Numbered from the stretch's first letter, positions 10,027 to 19,036 are shown. The stretch is 33,545 nucleotides of DNA from Bacteroidales bacterium (GCA_007132585.1 SLOJ01000187.1:1-33545); one strand, 5' to 3'. Translations and numbers: made by a program. Notes: generated by a model from the sequence alone, not told the origin.

Positions 10027-12015
10027 TTATTCTTCAATATCATCCAGATTTCTCATAAGTACCTGGGGTGCATTGAAGTAAGATGCAATAGCGGTAAGAG
10101 TAACAGGAACCTGGGGCAATGATTCATTTGCAAAAGTGGCATCGTTCCGGGTAAACATAATGATATTACCGGTACCGTCGTTTACAGTTCTTTCACCCTG
10201 GAAGTTACTGCCTCCTGTTATGGTAGCATTAGAAATTTGTACAAGTGTCGATTCAAATGACTCCAAATTGTCAAGCAGGTTTTCTATAGTAGTTTCAACG
10301 GGTTCAACTGAAACGTTGCTTTGCTGCACAAAGGCATTACCATTGGGAATATTATTTATTTGCAAAAGCCCATTAAATAATGAGATCTCTGCAGTACCAA
10401 TGTGTATTTTTACCTCATCACCAAGATTAAGATCATGATTTGAGAGAAATCTCACAACAATACCTGCCGTTTCATCCTGAATAACCATGTTTCTGCCTGT
10501 AATGTTTTCGTTATCCTTATCTGATATAACAACACCTTCTATCTCAGCTCCTGCAGGAGCTGAAGATGCCCCTTCGTTAAATAGTTGTCTGATTTGAGCA
10601 ATGGTATAAAGATTCTCTTCTCCCGGATCGTAGTCGTCAACAAATTCAAGGTCATCAAGGCTTCTAAGTAATAGTTGTACCTGGTTAAAATATGATGCAA
10701 TAGCGGTAATATTATAAACGCCTGGTGTTACAGGAGTATTTGCGAAACTTGCATAACTGTAAGTGTACATTATCGCTTCATCTGTATCATCACTGATGAT
10801 AATGTTTCCGTTAAAAGTACCGGCAGGAGGGATGACAACATTTTCTATATGAATCAATGTTGATTCGTAATCGTCAAAATTGTTTTTAAGTTCAGCAATT
10901 GTTAAAGTCTGGGGTTCAGGTATTACTCCATCACCCAAAACAACGCCATTTCCAAGGGGGATATCACTGATTTGCAATAATCCGTTAAAACGCGATATAG
11001 GCAGGCTGCCTGCCAGAATACGCAGCTGATCACCCAGATCAAAGTCGTGGAATGCCGCAAAACGAATTGCGAGGCCATCGCCATTTTCATCCATAATATA
11101 TAGGTTCTGTCCCGGGTGGTTATCATGTTCTCTGTCTGATATAACTACCCCTTCGAGTCTTCTGTTGGGTGGTACTGTTGTTGTACCCTGATCAAAGAGT
11201 TCTTTGATCTCGGCAATGGTTATTGGATCCATGTCTTCCCCGGGAACAGGACATCTTTCATCATCGAGCATAACTTCATCAATGCTCCTGATATACAATT
11301 GCCTGTCGTCGCGAAACTGCGCCAGGATAGCTATAATGCTCCCATTCCCTTCAGGTAACATTTCATCAGCAAAGTTTGCATAACCACTGGTTCTTACAAT
11401 AATCTGGTTACCGTCGCAATCCTTCAAAATACGGTTATGAGCAACAAGGTTTTCGCCATCGGCAAAAGTTTTTTCCAGTTCACCGGAATGAAATTCTACA
11501 TTTTCCAGTTTAATAAGTCTGGCCTGGTAAGATGGATCAGAAAGTAATGTATTGATATTGGTAACTTCCGGCTCCATCTCAACCATGGTGCCCAGTTTTT
11601 CAATACGGTTACCTACGTGCACTGAATCTATCTGCAACATATTTTCATATGCTCCCAGTGTGCTGCCTTTAAGATTGATGCGCACAGAGTCACCCTGATA
11701 AAGCCCCCCCGGCGACATAAGCCGCAGGTTTATGGCTGCAGTTTCATCTTCCAGAAACGCACTGCGATAAATATTACCTGAGGTGGCATCCATGGTTATT
11801 ACACCGAATATCGTAATATCCTCAGTAAACTTAATGGGTTCATTGCCTCCGGCAACAAATATTTGTCGCAGATCGGCAATGGTGTGCACCTCTCCGATGG
11901 GAATATCCAGAGGATCGGGTGCTTCGAAATCTTTGTCAACACAAGCTGTTATCAACAAGGCCCCTGCCAGCAGGATAGCGATCTTTTTGATGGTAGTCTT
12001 TATATTTCGGATCAT
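10027..12015 (-). CDS. Surface lipoprotein with three DUF5689-type repeats
   Basis: 662 residues. The signal peptide ends in ALLITAC, with Cys25 lipidated, then VDKDFE (acidic after the Cys, compatible with surface export). Three tandem units start at ~40, ~262 and ~468, each opening with a TIA(D/E/Q)(L/I)(R/K)(Q/E)(I/L)F helix, then a strand pattern such as EGVVISD...GRNMVIQDE...GDEVKI, which suggests an OB-like beta-barrel (inference), ending in a GLLQI(N/S) segment. Unit 1 carries a longer insert with DCDGNQIIVRTSGYANFADE that is shared with the following lipoprotein. It follows the TonB receptor by 58 bp and precedes the third gene by 11 bp, so the three form one operon. It probably works as a cell-surface binding partner of the receptor; the ligand is unknown. 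Confidence 0.88.
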   Translation of the reverse strand: MIRNIKTTIKKIAILLAGALLITACVDKDFEAPDPLDIPIGEVHTIADLRQIFVAGGNEPIKFTEDITIFGVITMDATSGNIYRSAFLEDETAAINLRLMSPGGLYQGDSVRINLKGSTLGAYENMLQIDSVHVGNRIEKLGTMVEMEPEVTNINTLLSDPSYQARLIKLENVEFHSGELEKTFADGENLVAHNRILKDCDGNQIIVRTSGYANFADEMLPEGNGSIIAILAQFRDDRQLYIRSIDEVMLDDERCPVPGEDMDPITIAEIKELFDQGTTTVPPNRRLEGVVISDREHDNHPGQNLYIMDENGDGLAIRFAAFHDFDLGDQLRILAGSLPISRFNGLLQISDIPLGNGVVLGDGVIPEPQTLTIAELKNNFDDYESTLIHIENVVIPPAGTFNGNIIISDDTDEAIMYTYSYASFANTPVTPGVYNITAIASYFNQVQLLLRSLDDLEFVDDYDPGEENLYTIAQIRQLFNEGASSAPAGAEIEGVVISDKDNENITGRNMVIQDETAGIVVRFLSNHDLNLGDEVKIHIGTAEISLFNGLLQINNIPNGNAFVQQSNVSVEPVETTIENLLDNLESFESTLVQISNATITGGSNFQGERTVNDGTGNIIMFTRNDATFANESLPQVPVTLTAIASYFNAPQVLMRNLDDIEE

Positions 12016-12073
12016 TATTTCAGTTTTTTCTGTTGTATAATTTAAGTGATCTGTATGGCTTGTATGCTAAATT

Positions 12074-14641
12074 TTACATCCTGAAAGCCAGGTTGATGAA
12101 AAATGTTCTGCCGTATAAATAAAAGTATTTTGGCGGGAATCGGTCAATGTCATTACTGTCGTACCGGAGTTGTTCGAATCCGCCGATACGGAAGTCGGTA
12201 TTATCGAGCACATTGCTGATACTTACATTCAGGTTTATAAAATACTTTCTTTGAATTCTCCATGACTTACCACCGAAAATATCAAGCGTAAAAGCGTTCT
12301 CCAGTTTTTTCTGGTTAATGATATCTCTCCAGCCCGGGTCGGTATCTACAAAATTTGCCAAAGCTTCTTCGGTGCGGCGATCAGGGTTAATGTCAAGATA
12401 GATATCGTCAAAGTAGTTTAGGTTTGTACCTATAAACCAATAGCGTGGTGAGTTGTATCTCATTCCTACAGATGCAGCGGTATGGGTCATGCCTCCCACT
12501 TTAAAATTTTCCCAATACACGGTTTTTTCTTCGGCGAGGAGTTCTCTGTCGTTATCACGTGTAATGGTAACGGTGGGGCGGCTTGAATAGATATAATCAC
12601 CCAATCCTCCAACCAGCGACATAGAAAGGGTAGATGTAAGATTGATATCCATTCCCAGTTCGGCACCCATATGGGTTTGGTCAACGCCTGACATGCTGTA
12701 GTTTACAAACGTACGGAACTCTTCATGGTAGAAGCTTCTGCTCCAGGTTTTATCGCGGAATTCGGTATAAAAGAGAGTAAGCCTTGATTTTACAGTGGGC
12801 GTACGTACAATATAACTCAAATCTCCACTCATAATTTTTTCACTATTCAGCACGGGAATAAGATCGTCACGCACTCTCGATGAAATGTATGCATTTCTGA
12901 AAAAGGGTGCACGGGTAAGGTATGCGGCATTACCGGTAAAGTAATGGCGACCGGTGAGCTTAAAGGTAGTACCGGCTTTTAAACCGAAATTGGTAAAATT
13001 CTGTTTTTCACTGTCGCCCAAAGAGTTCTCGGGGAAACGACCGTTTTGCATATGGCCTGTTCGCCAGAATGTGGTTTGTGAAAGATTTCCGGCTACAAAG
13101 AAGTCCCACCGGGGCAATACCCATTCAGCCTGAACAAAAGCTTGATATTCATTGATATTGCCGGTAAAGTCATAGCCGAACCTGTCACCTTCTGTTACCA
13201 GCCGGTTGGGGTTCTGCAGGTCATTTTGAGCAAAATCTTCATCGGTGGCATCCCTGAGTGCAAATTGGTCAATATCTACCCACCAATCACCACCCAAAAG
13301 GTCATCAACAAGTTTGTACTGATGGGTTTTGGCCAGTGAAATATTGATGCCTCCGCTTAGGTGGGTCTGAGGGTTTAGCTGTGCATTGGCAAAGGAGTTA
13401 AACACAAACTGATCGCGGTCATTGCGGCGATCCTCCACCATAAATTTGGAGCGCAATCCTTCAATACTATTTCCGGCAATGCCATCCACATCGGTTTGTG
13501 TAAAAAGATTTTTCATGTTGTACTGGTACATGAGATCCCAGTTCAGTTGTCCAAAGTTTTCATTGTTTTGCCAAAGATCGGTATACAGGTTGAACAGGTG
13601 TGGATCATCGGCATAAAAACTCGGGAGGTAACGATAGTAGTCGGGCCTTGGATCATGGCCTTCAAACTGGCCGGGAAATGGTTTCTCACCATCAAACCAG
13701 TTGAGTGCCGTTGAACTTCCTTTTCCGAATGTATAGGCCGCGGATGTTTGTATATTAACCTGCGGTGTGGGATCATAGTAATGGCTGAAGATGATCCATG
13801 GAGAGTGATAGTTGTTGATCCGGGAGTTTCTGACTTCACCATTTTGAATCCCCCAGTTGGGGTTGTAATAGTTGTTTCCGGTCAGGTCATATGCTTCCTG
13901 TGTTGAAACCCCGGGTCTGCCGGTTTGTGAAGGTGCGCCGAAAGCAATAAGCCCGAGGCTGTGCTGGTCATTGATCTTTCTTTCGGCCGATAAAAAGTAA
14001 GCCCATGCATCATAAAATGTTCCTTCAACAAACCCTTGCCCCATTTGTGCAAGCCTTCTTGAGCCGCTTAGTGTGAGAGCCCATCCGTTTTCCTGCATTC
14101 CTGTTGCATGGGTAAACATTGCACGATGGGCATAGCTGCGGTTTGAATTGGAGTAAGTAAGCCGTGTATTAGGGCTATATTGTGAAGCCCGTGTGGTAAT
14201 ATTGGTTGCTCCCCCAATACCGCTGAATTTCTCGCGCGATACTCCTATTCCGCTATGGGTAACTGTCATACGTGTAGCATCATTAAGTCCACCCCAGTTG
14301 GAATAAAATGCCCTGCCGGTTTCAGGATCGTTCACAGGAATACCGTTTATCATAACCAAAGTATTTTCATTGTCATACCCTCTTATGCGGTAACGTGCCT
14401 GGCCAAAGGTAAAACCTGCCGTGGATACATATATATCACGTGAGCCCTGCAACAGACTTGATATGTCGTATGATTCCGCATCTCCTTCAATATCTTCAAT
14501 ACTGATTACAGGGAGATCAAACTCGGGCCTTTCAGGCTCTTCGATGGTATCGTTAACCGCAGTTTCTTCTGTGGTTTGCGCCCAAAGCACAGTTGCTGAA
14601 AGAACCATGCAAACAGTTAAAATGCTTGGAATTTTATTCAT
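12074..14641 (-). CDS. TonB-dependent outer-membrane receptor
   Basis: 855 residues with a signal peptide (MNKIPSILTVCMVLSATVLWA, cleavage near residue 21). The N-terminal plug is recognisable from SSLLQGSRDIYVSTAGF (~61) and YRIRGYDNENTLVMINGIPV (~82-101) to GGATNITTRAS (~143-153); the rest alternates short turns and aromatic-rich strands like a 22-strand barrel, ending in FFINLAFRM, a usual outer-membrane C-terminus. Unlike many SusC-type proteins it has no carboxypeptidase-regulatory-like domain before the plug, and no SusD gene follows. It is the first gene of an operon with two DUF5689 lipoproteins and is divergent from a secreted nuclease-fold enzyme. It imports an unknown substrate using TonB energy; the neighbours make a nucleic-acid-derived substrate plausible but not proven. 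Confidence 0.93.
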   Translation of the reverse strand: MNKIPSILTVCMVLSATVLWAQTTEETAVNDTIEEPERPEFDLPVISIEDIEGDAESYDISSLLQGSRDIYVSTAGFTFGQARYRIRGYDNENTLVMINGIPVNDPETGRAFYSNWGGLNDATRMTVTHSGIGVSREKFSGIGGATNITTRASQYSPNTRLTYSNSNRSYAHRAMFTHATGMQENGWALTLSGSRRLAQMGQGFVEGTFYDAWAYFLSAERKINDQHSLGLIAFGAPSQTGRPGVSTQEAYDLTGNNYYNPNWGIQNGEVRNSRINNYHSPWIIFSHYYDPTPQVNIQTSAAYTFGKGSSTALNWFDGEKPFPGQFEGHDPRPDYYRYLPSFYADDPHLFNLYTDLWQNNENFGQLNWDLMYQYNMKNLFTQTDVDGIAGNSIEGLRSKFMVEDRRNDRDQFVFNSFANAQLNPQTHLSGGINISLAKTHQYKLVDDLLGGDWWVDIDQFALRDATDEDFAQNDLQNPNRLVTEGDRFGYDFTGNINEYQAFVQAEWVLPRWDFFVAGNLSQTTFWRTGHMQNGRFPENSLGDSEKQNFTNFGLKAGTTFKLTGRHYFTGNAAYLTRAPFFRNAYISSRVRDDLIPVLNSEKIMSGDLSYIVRTPTVKSRLTLFYTEFRDKTWSRSFYHEEFRTFVNYSMSGVDQTHMGAELGMDINLTSTLSMSLVGGLGDYIYSSRPTVTITRDNDRELLAEEKTVYWENFKVGGMTHTAASVGMRYNSPRYWFIGTNLNYFDDIYLDINPDRRTEEALANFVDTDPGWRDIINQKKLENAFTLDIFGGKSWRIQRKYFINLNVSISNVLDNTDFRIGGFEQLRYDSNDIDRFPPKYFYLYGRTFFINLAFRM

Positions 14642-14776
14642 AAAATATTTTTTGAATTAAAATGTAAATCTGGTTAAAGTTATAAAGAATTGATAATAAA
14701 AAACTTTTAACATCTGAGTGCTTCTTATGATGTTTTTTACGTTACGAAAATAAGTTCCTTATTGTCTTAAAATGAT

Positions 14777-14798
14777 TATTTTTGGGGCATCAAAAATA
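14777..14798. promoter_or_regulatory. Perfect inverted repeat between divergent receptor and nuclease operons
   Basis: TATTTTTG-GGGCAT-CAAAAATA: 8-bp arms with a 6-bp spacer. Each arm read outward also fits the TAnnTTTG -7 consensus, one for each direction, but neither has a -33 element at the normal distance. It may be an operator or a pair of overlapping divergent promoters. It is 149 bp from the receptor ATG and 137 bp from the nuclease ATG. Confidence 0.5.
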
Positions 14799-14934
14799 CA
14801 TAATTCTTTATAATTAAGACTTCTTTAAAAGTTAAAAGAATATAGCAATACAATTATAAAGGTTATTTTGCATTTCTAATAAAAAAATTATGTATAAAGG
14901 GAACAATTCATTCAAAAATAAAAAGGAAATAATA

Positions 14935-15996
14935 ATGTATTTTATTCGATTAACAACAGCAGGTATAGCAATGATTTTCTTTTACCTGTTTACAGGAATA
15001 TATCTTTCTTACGGACAGCAGAACGACAAACAGTTTCTTGCTGTTTGTGTAGCATATTATAATGTTGAGAACCTTTTTGATACCATAAATGATCCTGATC
15101 GTAATGATGATGATTTTACCCCTGAAGGATCTAACCGCTGGACATCTGAAAGATATTATGAAAAACTTGACCGGCTGGCTGAAGTCATTTCAAAACTGGG
15201 TCTCGAAATAACCCCCGATGGCCCTGCAGTTATAGGCCTGAGTGAGGTTGAAAATGAAGAAGTGGTTCAGGACCTGGCTCGCCAGGAGCGCATCAAAGAC
15301 CGCAATTACCAGGTTATACATTACCGCAGTCCTGACCGACGCGTTGATAATGCTTTTATGTACAATCCAAAGTATTTCGAGGTTACCAATACCAAACCCG
15401 TGCCCACCATTGTCCCCGGCAGGCCCGATTTTCGCACCCGCGATCAGTTGGTTGTCTCGGGTTTAATGCTTGGCGAACCTATGCACTTTATCGTGGTGCA
15501 CTGGCCTTCGCGAAGAGGGGGTGAAGCCCGAAGCCGACCCCTGCGGATTGCAGCAGCCGATATTGCCAGGTCAATTATTGACTCCCTCAAGACCGAAGAT
15601 CCCGATGCAAAAGTCATTTTTATGGGCGACCTTAATGATGACCCCACCGATATTAGTGTAAAAAGACATTTAGACGCTCATGGTGATAAAAATAAACTGG
15701 AAGAAGGGCAACTGTACAATCCGTTTGTTGAATTTGCCCGCAGAGGAATTGGTACTCTGGCATGGCGTGATTCATGGAACCTCTTCGACCAGATAATCCT
15801 TACCCAGTCATTACTGGGCGATGACTACAGCACCTTTAAATATCACCGGGCTGAAGTGTTCAACAGACCTTTCCTGCGTCAACCTTCAGGAAGGTTCCAG
15901 GGGTATCCTTTCAGAAGTTATGGGGGTGGTGTTTACCTTGGCGGGTATAGCGACCACTTTCCCACTTATGTATTTTTAATCCGTGAAATAAATTGA
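14935..15996 (+). CDS. Secreted endonuclease/exonuclease/phosphatase-family protein
   Basis: 353 residues from the ATG at 14935, chosen because AAGGA lies just upstream and it gives a clean signal peptide (cleavage near SYGQQ); an upstream in-frame ATG at 14890 would add 15 polar residues. The metal-dependent EEP (DNase I-like) fold is complete: N43 in YYNVENLFD, E104 in GLSEVENEE, H189 in VVHWPSRRGG, D232/N234 in FMGDLNDDP, and D340/H341 in GGYSDHFP. Such enzymes hydrolyse phosphodiesters of DNA, RNA, lipids or inositol phosphates. The HWPSRRGG form is common in Bacteroidota extracellular nuclease-like members. It probably acts in the periplasm or outside. It is divergent from the TonB receptor operon and 6 bp before the small basic gene that follows. 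The precise substrate cannot be read. Confidence 0.93.
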   Translation: MYFIRLTTAGIAMIFFYLFTGIYLSYGQQNDKQFLAVCVAYYNVENLFDTINDPDRNDDDFTPEGSNRWTSERYYEKLDRLAEVISKLGLEITPDGPAVIGLSEVENEEVVQDLARQERIKDRNYQVIHYRSPDRRVDNAFMYNPKYFEVTNTKPVPTIVPGRPDFRTRDQLVVSGLMLGEPMHFIVVHWPSRRGGEARSRPLRIAAADIARSIIDSLKTEDPDAKVIFMGDLNDDPTDISVKRHLDAHGDKNKLEEGQLYNPFVEFARRGIGTLAWRDSWNLFDQIILTQSLLGDDYSTFKYHRAEVFNRPFLRQPSGRFQGYPFRSYGGGVYLGGYSDHFPTYVFLIREIN

Positions 15997-16002
15997 TTTG
16001 CC

Positions 16003-16323
16003 ATGCCTAAAACCATTATTTCCAAGCTTCAGGAGAATCCCAATTTTTTGAGAGCATCCAACAGACGGCCCAAAAGGAAAAAAGTGAAGTACAAACAGCT
16101 CACTTTTAAAATTACAGAAGGACAGAAAAAAGCACTTGAGGTAATGTGTAAACGGCAAAAAACAACTCCTATCAGGTATCTGAAAGCCTTGGTAAATAAT
16201 CAAACTGCCAGGTATAAAGCTGATCCGCAGCCGGTAAGCTATGTTACTGAAAACCAGCTGCAACTCTTTGATCTTGAGAAAGAATCAGTAAACATTCCTA
16301 AAAAAAAGAAAACGATACCATAA
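16003..16323 (+). CDS. Small basic protein, ribbon-helix-helix-like, with a QLQLF motif
   Basis: 106 residues, strongly basic (RRPKRKKVKYK at 21-31 and a KKKK tail), with no signal peptide. Residues 30-68 look like a ribbon-helix-helix unit: strand YKQLTFKI, helix TEGQKKALEVMCKRQ, turn KTTP, helix IRYLKALVNNQ. This suggests a dimeric DNA-binding protein. Near the C-terminus QLQLF (85-89) fits the QLxLF pattern that proteins such as UmuC use to bind the DNA polymerase sliding clamp; it could be coincidence. It starts 6 bp after the nuclease-fold gene and is followed by a terminator, so it forms a two-gene unit. It could be a regulator of the divergent locus or a DNA-maintenance protein. Family not recognised. 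Confidence 0.75.
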   Translation: MPKTIISKLQENPNFLRASNRRPKRKKVKYKQLTFKITEGQKKALEVMCKRQKTTPIRYLKALVNNQTARYKADPQPVSYVTENQLQLFDLEKESVNIPKKKKTIP

Positions 16324-16346
16324 TAATTTTGTAAGAGATTATTAGA

Positions 16347-16377
16347 GCCTGTAGCCGTTAATGGTTACAGGCTTTTT
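16347..16377 (+). terminator. Terminator after the nuclease/RHH-like operon
   Basis: A perfect 10-bp stem (16347-16356 with 16363-16372, one G-U pair) has a 6-base loop and five T residues, then GCC and more T. It is 24 bp past the stop of the small basic protein. Confidence 0.92.
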
Positions 16378-16495
16378 GCCTTTTGACATTGTTAATATCT
16401 CATTTAGCTCCTTGCAACTGCCGTTTCAAACTGCTAAGTTTTGTTTTTTTGATGTAGAATTTCGGATATTAAGACAATTGATTGAATAAAATAGG

Positions 16496-16503
16496 TAAAT
16501 TTG
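16496..16503 (+). promoter_or_regulatory. Candidate -7 element of the hybrid kinase gene
   Basis: TAAATTTG matches TAnnTTTG 40 bp before the ATG. The -33 region is not convincing: a TTG at 16478 is only 15 bp away. Confidence 0.45.
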
Positions 16504-16543
16504 AAAATAATCAGAATAAAATTCATTCTCAGCTTGTTTTTCT

Positions 16544-19021
16544 ATGTTGCTTGTATCTCTGCATACATTGAGTTTTGTCATTTATGATCTGGCATTGATC
16601 ATATTTGTTCTATCCGCCGTTTTTTTTCTCCAGCTATTGTGGTATTATTTAGTATATGAAAATATAGAAATACTTCACAAAACAAAGGGAAGGTTATCGC
16701 AATTACATAAGGAGAATAAAGGGAAGAAATCAATTTTTGAAGAAATACCTGATAACACATATCGTGAATTCTCTGAGATGCTTCCCGAGATAGTTTATCA
16801 ATGCGATCAAAACGGAAAACTGCTGTTTACAAATAAGGCTGGGTTAAACATTCTTGGCATTACAACAGATGATATAAAATCGGGTATAAATGTTTTTGAT
16901 TTTATTCATAAGGATGACCTTAGGGATGCAGAATTTCTTTTAAAAACAAATTATTCGTATGATGAGCCCATCGATAACGAATACAGGATTGTTACACGAA
17001 AGGGAGAAATCAGAAATATTCTGGCTTATACGATGCCTGTTTTTAATCAAAACGGTGATTATACAGGTATTCGTGGCCTTGCTGTGGATATCTCGCAACG
17101 AAAAAAGAATGAAGACACACTGCATATCCTTCAGGATATTGTATCGAATATGAAACTTGGTTTAAATGTGTTTAGGGCCGATGATCCTGACAATCCATCT
17201 GCGTTCAGACTGGAAATCGTAAATGAAGCGGCAGGCAAATTAATGCGGTTCTTTTCCCAGGCAAATATTGGAAAAACCATTGACGAACTTTCACCAATAA
17301 TTAGAAAAAACAGGTTGCACAATATCTTTTTCAATGTGGTGAAAACCCAGACTCCCTCAGAGATAGAAGAATTTGTTTATCAGCCTGATGCAAAGAAAAC
17401 TGCGTTGATTTTTAATCTTAAGATTTATCCCCTACCGGCCTATAGAGTGGCTATGTTTATTGAAGATGTTACTCCCAAGAAAAATACGGAAGCTACACTC
17501 AAAATGACCCGGTTTGGTATTGAAAATGCCGGTGACCTTATTCTCTGGATTGATGAAAATGCCGATATTACCTTCGCTAACCAAACAGCTTCAGTTCAAT
17601 ACGGCTTTTCAAAAGAAGACCTGTTGAAAATGAGTTTGCCTGAAATCGATACCCGTATAACAGCCATGCAATGGTATGAACTTGTTCAAATACTTGAAAC
17701 AAAGCATTCCATTACCATGGAGTCTATACACAAAACCAGGAGCGGAAAAACGTTTCCTGTTGAATTATCAATTAATAAAGTAATTTATGAAGGCAAAAAG
17801 CAATACTTCGCTTTTGTGAGAGACATAAAAGAAAGAAACCTTAATATTGAACTGGAACAAAAAATCCAGATAGCCCGCAAATCTGCTGCACTTAAGCAAC
17901 AATTTCTTGCCAACATGAGTCATGAGATCCGTACGCCTATGACCGGTATTATGGGTATGACGTCTTTACTCATGCGAAGCAATCTCAGCCTTCCGCAACA
18001 GGAATATGTCCGTAACATCAAAATCTCATCTGAAAACCTTCTGAACATTATAAATGACGTTCTTGATCTGAGTAAAATTGAAGCCGGTAAGATGGAACTT
18101 AAACCCACGCGCATTGTGGTTGCAGAATTCGTGAACCAGATCAGGGAAATGTTTCAGCATCAGGCTGAAAGAAATGAATTAAAATTGTCAACATCCATTG
18201 ACCCGAGAGTCCCCGGAGTAATATTTGTTGACGACAACAGATTAAAGCAACTTATCAATAACCTGATGTCTAATGCCTTTAAATTTACAGATGATGGCGA
18301 GGTGGGTATCAGTTTTGGATTAAAAGAAAAACATGATGATTATATTTTACTTTCCTGCGAAGTGAAAGATACAGGAATGGGTATAAGCCAAAAGAATCAA
18401 AAACAAATTTTTGAGAAATTTACACAGATTGACTCATCACTTATAAGACCATTTGAAGGAACAGGTCTGGGACTCGCCATTTGTCGCGAACTAACCACAC
18501 TCATGGGTGGAGATATTAAAGTAGACAGTGAACTCGGCAAGGGTAGTACCTTTACTTTCACATTCCGTGCCGGTTATGATAAAAGTGATGATCAAAAGCC
18601 TGTTGATATCTCTCCCGGAGAGTTGAAAGATTTAAATCTTAATGTGCTGCACGTTGAAGATAAACTATTGAATCAAAAAGTAGTGGGATTTATTCTGATC
18701 AATGCCGGTTGTAATGTCGACTTTCTTACCAATGGCAAAGATGCAGTTGAAAAATATGAACCGGGGAAGTATGATATCATTCTTATGGATATCCAGATGC
18801 CGGTTATGGATGGTATTTCAGCCTATAAAGAACTAAAAAAGCTGCATGGCTCAAAGTTATGCCCTGTGATTGGCCTTAGTGCCAATGCCCTTGAAGGAGA
18901 TGCTGAGAAATTTATGGAAATGGGCCTTGATGATTATATTGCCAAACCTTTTAAACCACAGCAGCTTTACGAAAAGGTTGTCCAATGGTCGGGTAAAATA
19001 TCAGGACAAAAAGAAAATTAA
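16544..19021 (+). CDS. Hybrid sensor histidine kinase with PAS domains and a receiver
   Basis: 825 residues, inner-membrane anchored by one hydrophobic segment (~8-36) with almost nothing outside, so the signal is probably sensed in the cytoplasm or membrane. A PAS domain covers ~78-185 (MLPEIVYQCDQNGKLLFTN), a divergent PAS-like region ~195-310, and a third PAS ~325-435. HisKA has the phospho-acceptor H460 in NMSHEIRTPM. The ATPase domain has an N box (NNLMSNAFKF), DTGMGI and GTGLGLAI. The receiver (~700-820) has D749 in LMDIQMPVMDG and the lysine in IAKPF. No output domain or response regulator lies nearby, so a partner elsewhere is expected. The stop lies 15 bp from the stop of the convergent glycan operon. 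Confidence 0.95.
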   Translation: MLLVSLHTLSFVIYDLALIIFVLSAVFFLQLLWYYLVYENIEILHKTKGRLSQLHKENKGKKSIFEEIPDNTYREFSEMLPEIVYQCDQNGKLLFTNKAGLNILGITTDDIKSGINVFDFIHKDDLRDAEFLLKTNYSYDEPIDNEYRIVTRKGEIRNILAYTMPVFNQNGDYTGIRGLAVDISQRKKNEDTLHILQDIVSNMKLGLNVFRADDPDNPSAFRLEIVNEAAGKLMRFFSQANIGKTIDELSPIIRKNRLHNIFFNVVKTQTPSEIEEFVYQPDAKKTALIFNLKIYPLPAYRVAMFIEDVTPKKNTEATLKMTRFGIENAGDLILWIDENADITFANQTASVQYGFSKEDLLKMSLPEIDTRITAMQWYELVQILETKHSITMESIHKTRSGKTFPVELSINKVIYEGKKQYFAFVRDIKERNLNIELEQKIQIARKSAALKQQFLANMSHEIRTPMTGIMGMTSLLMRSNLSLPQQEYVRNIKISSENLLNIINDVLDLSKIEAGKMELKPTRIVVAEFVNQIREMFQHQAERNELKLSTSIDPRVPGVIFVDDNRLKQLINNLMSNAFKFTDDGEVGISFGLKEKHDDYILLSCEVKDTGMGISQKNQKQIFEKFTQIDSSLIRPFEGTGLGLAICRELTTLMGGDIKVDSELGKGSTFTFTFRAGYDKSDDQKPVDISPGELKDLNLNVLHVEDKLLNQKVVGFILINAGCNVDFLTNGKDAVEKYEPGKYDIILMDIQMPVMDGISAYKELKKLHGSKLCPVIGLSANALEGDAEKFMEMGLDDYIAKPFKPQQLYEKVVQWSGKISGQKEN

Positions 19022-19036
19022 GGTTGATTGGGACCA

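Noticed and set aside
12074-14641. SusC/SusD polysaccharide utilisation locus
   Set aside because: The receptor lacks the N-terminal SusC extension, no SusD follows, and there are no glycoside hydrolases or lyases nearby.
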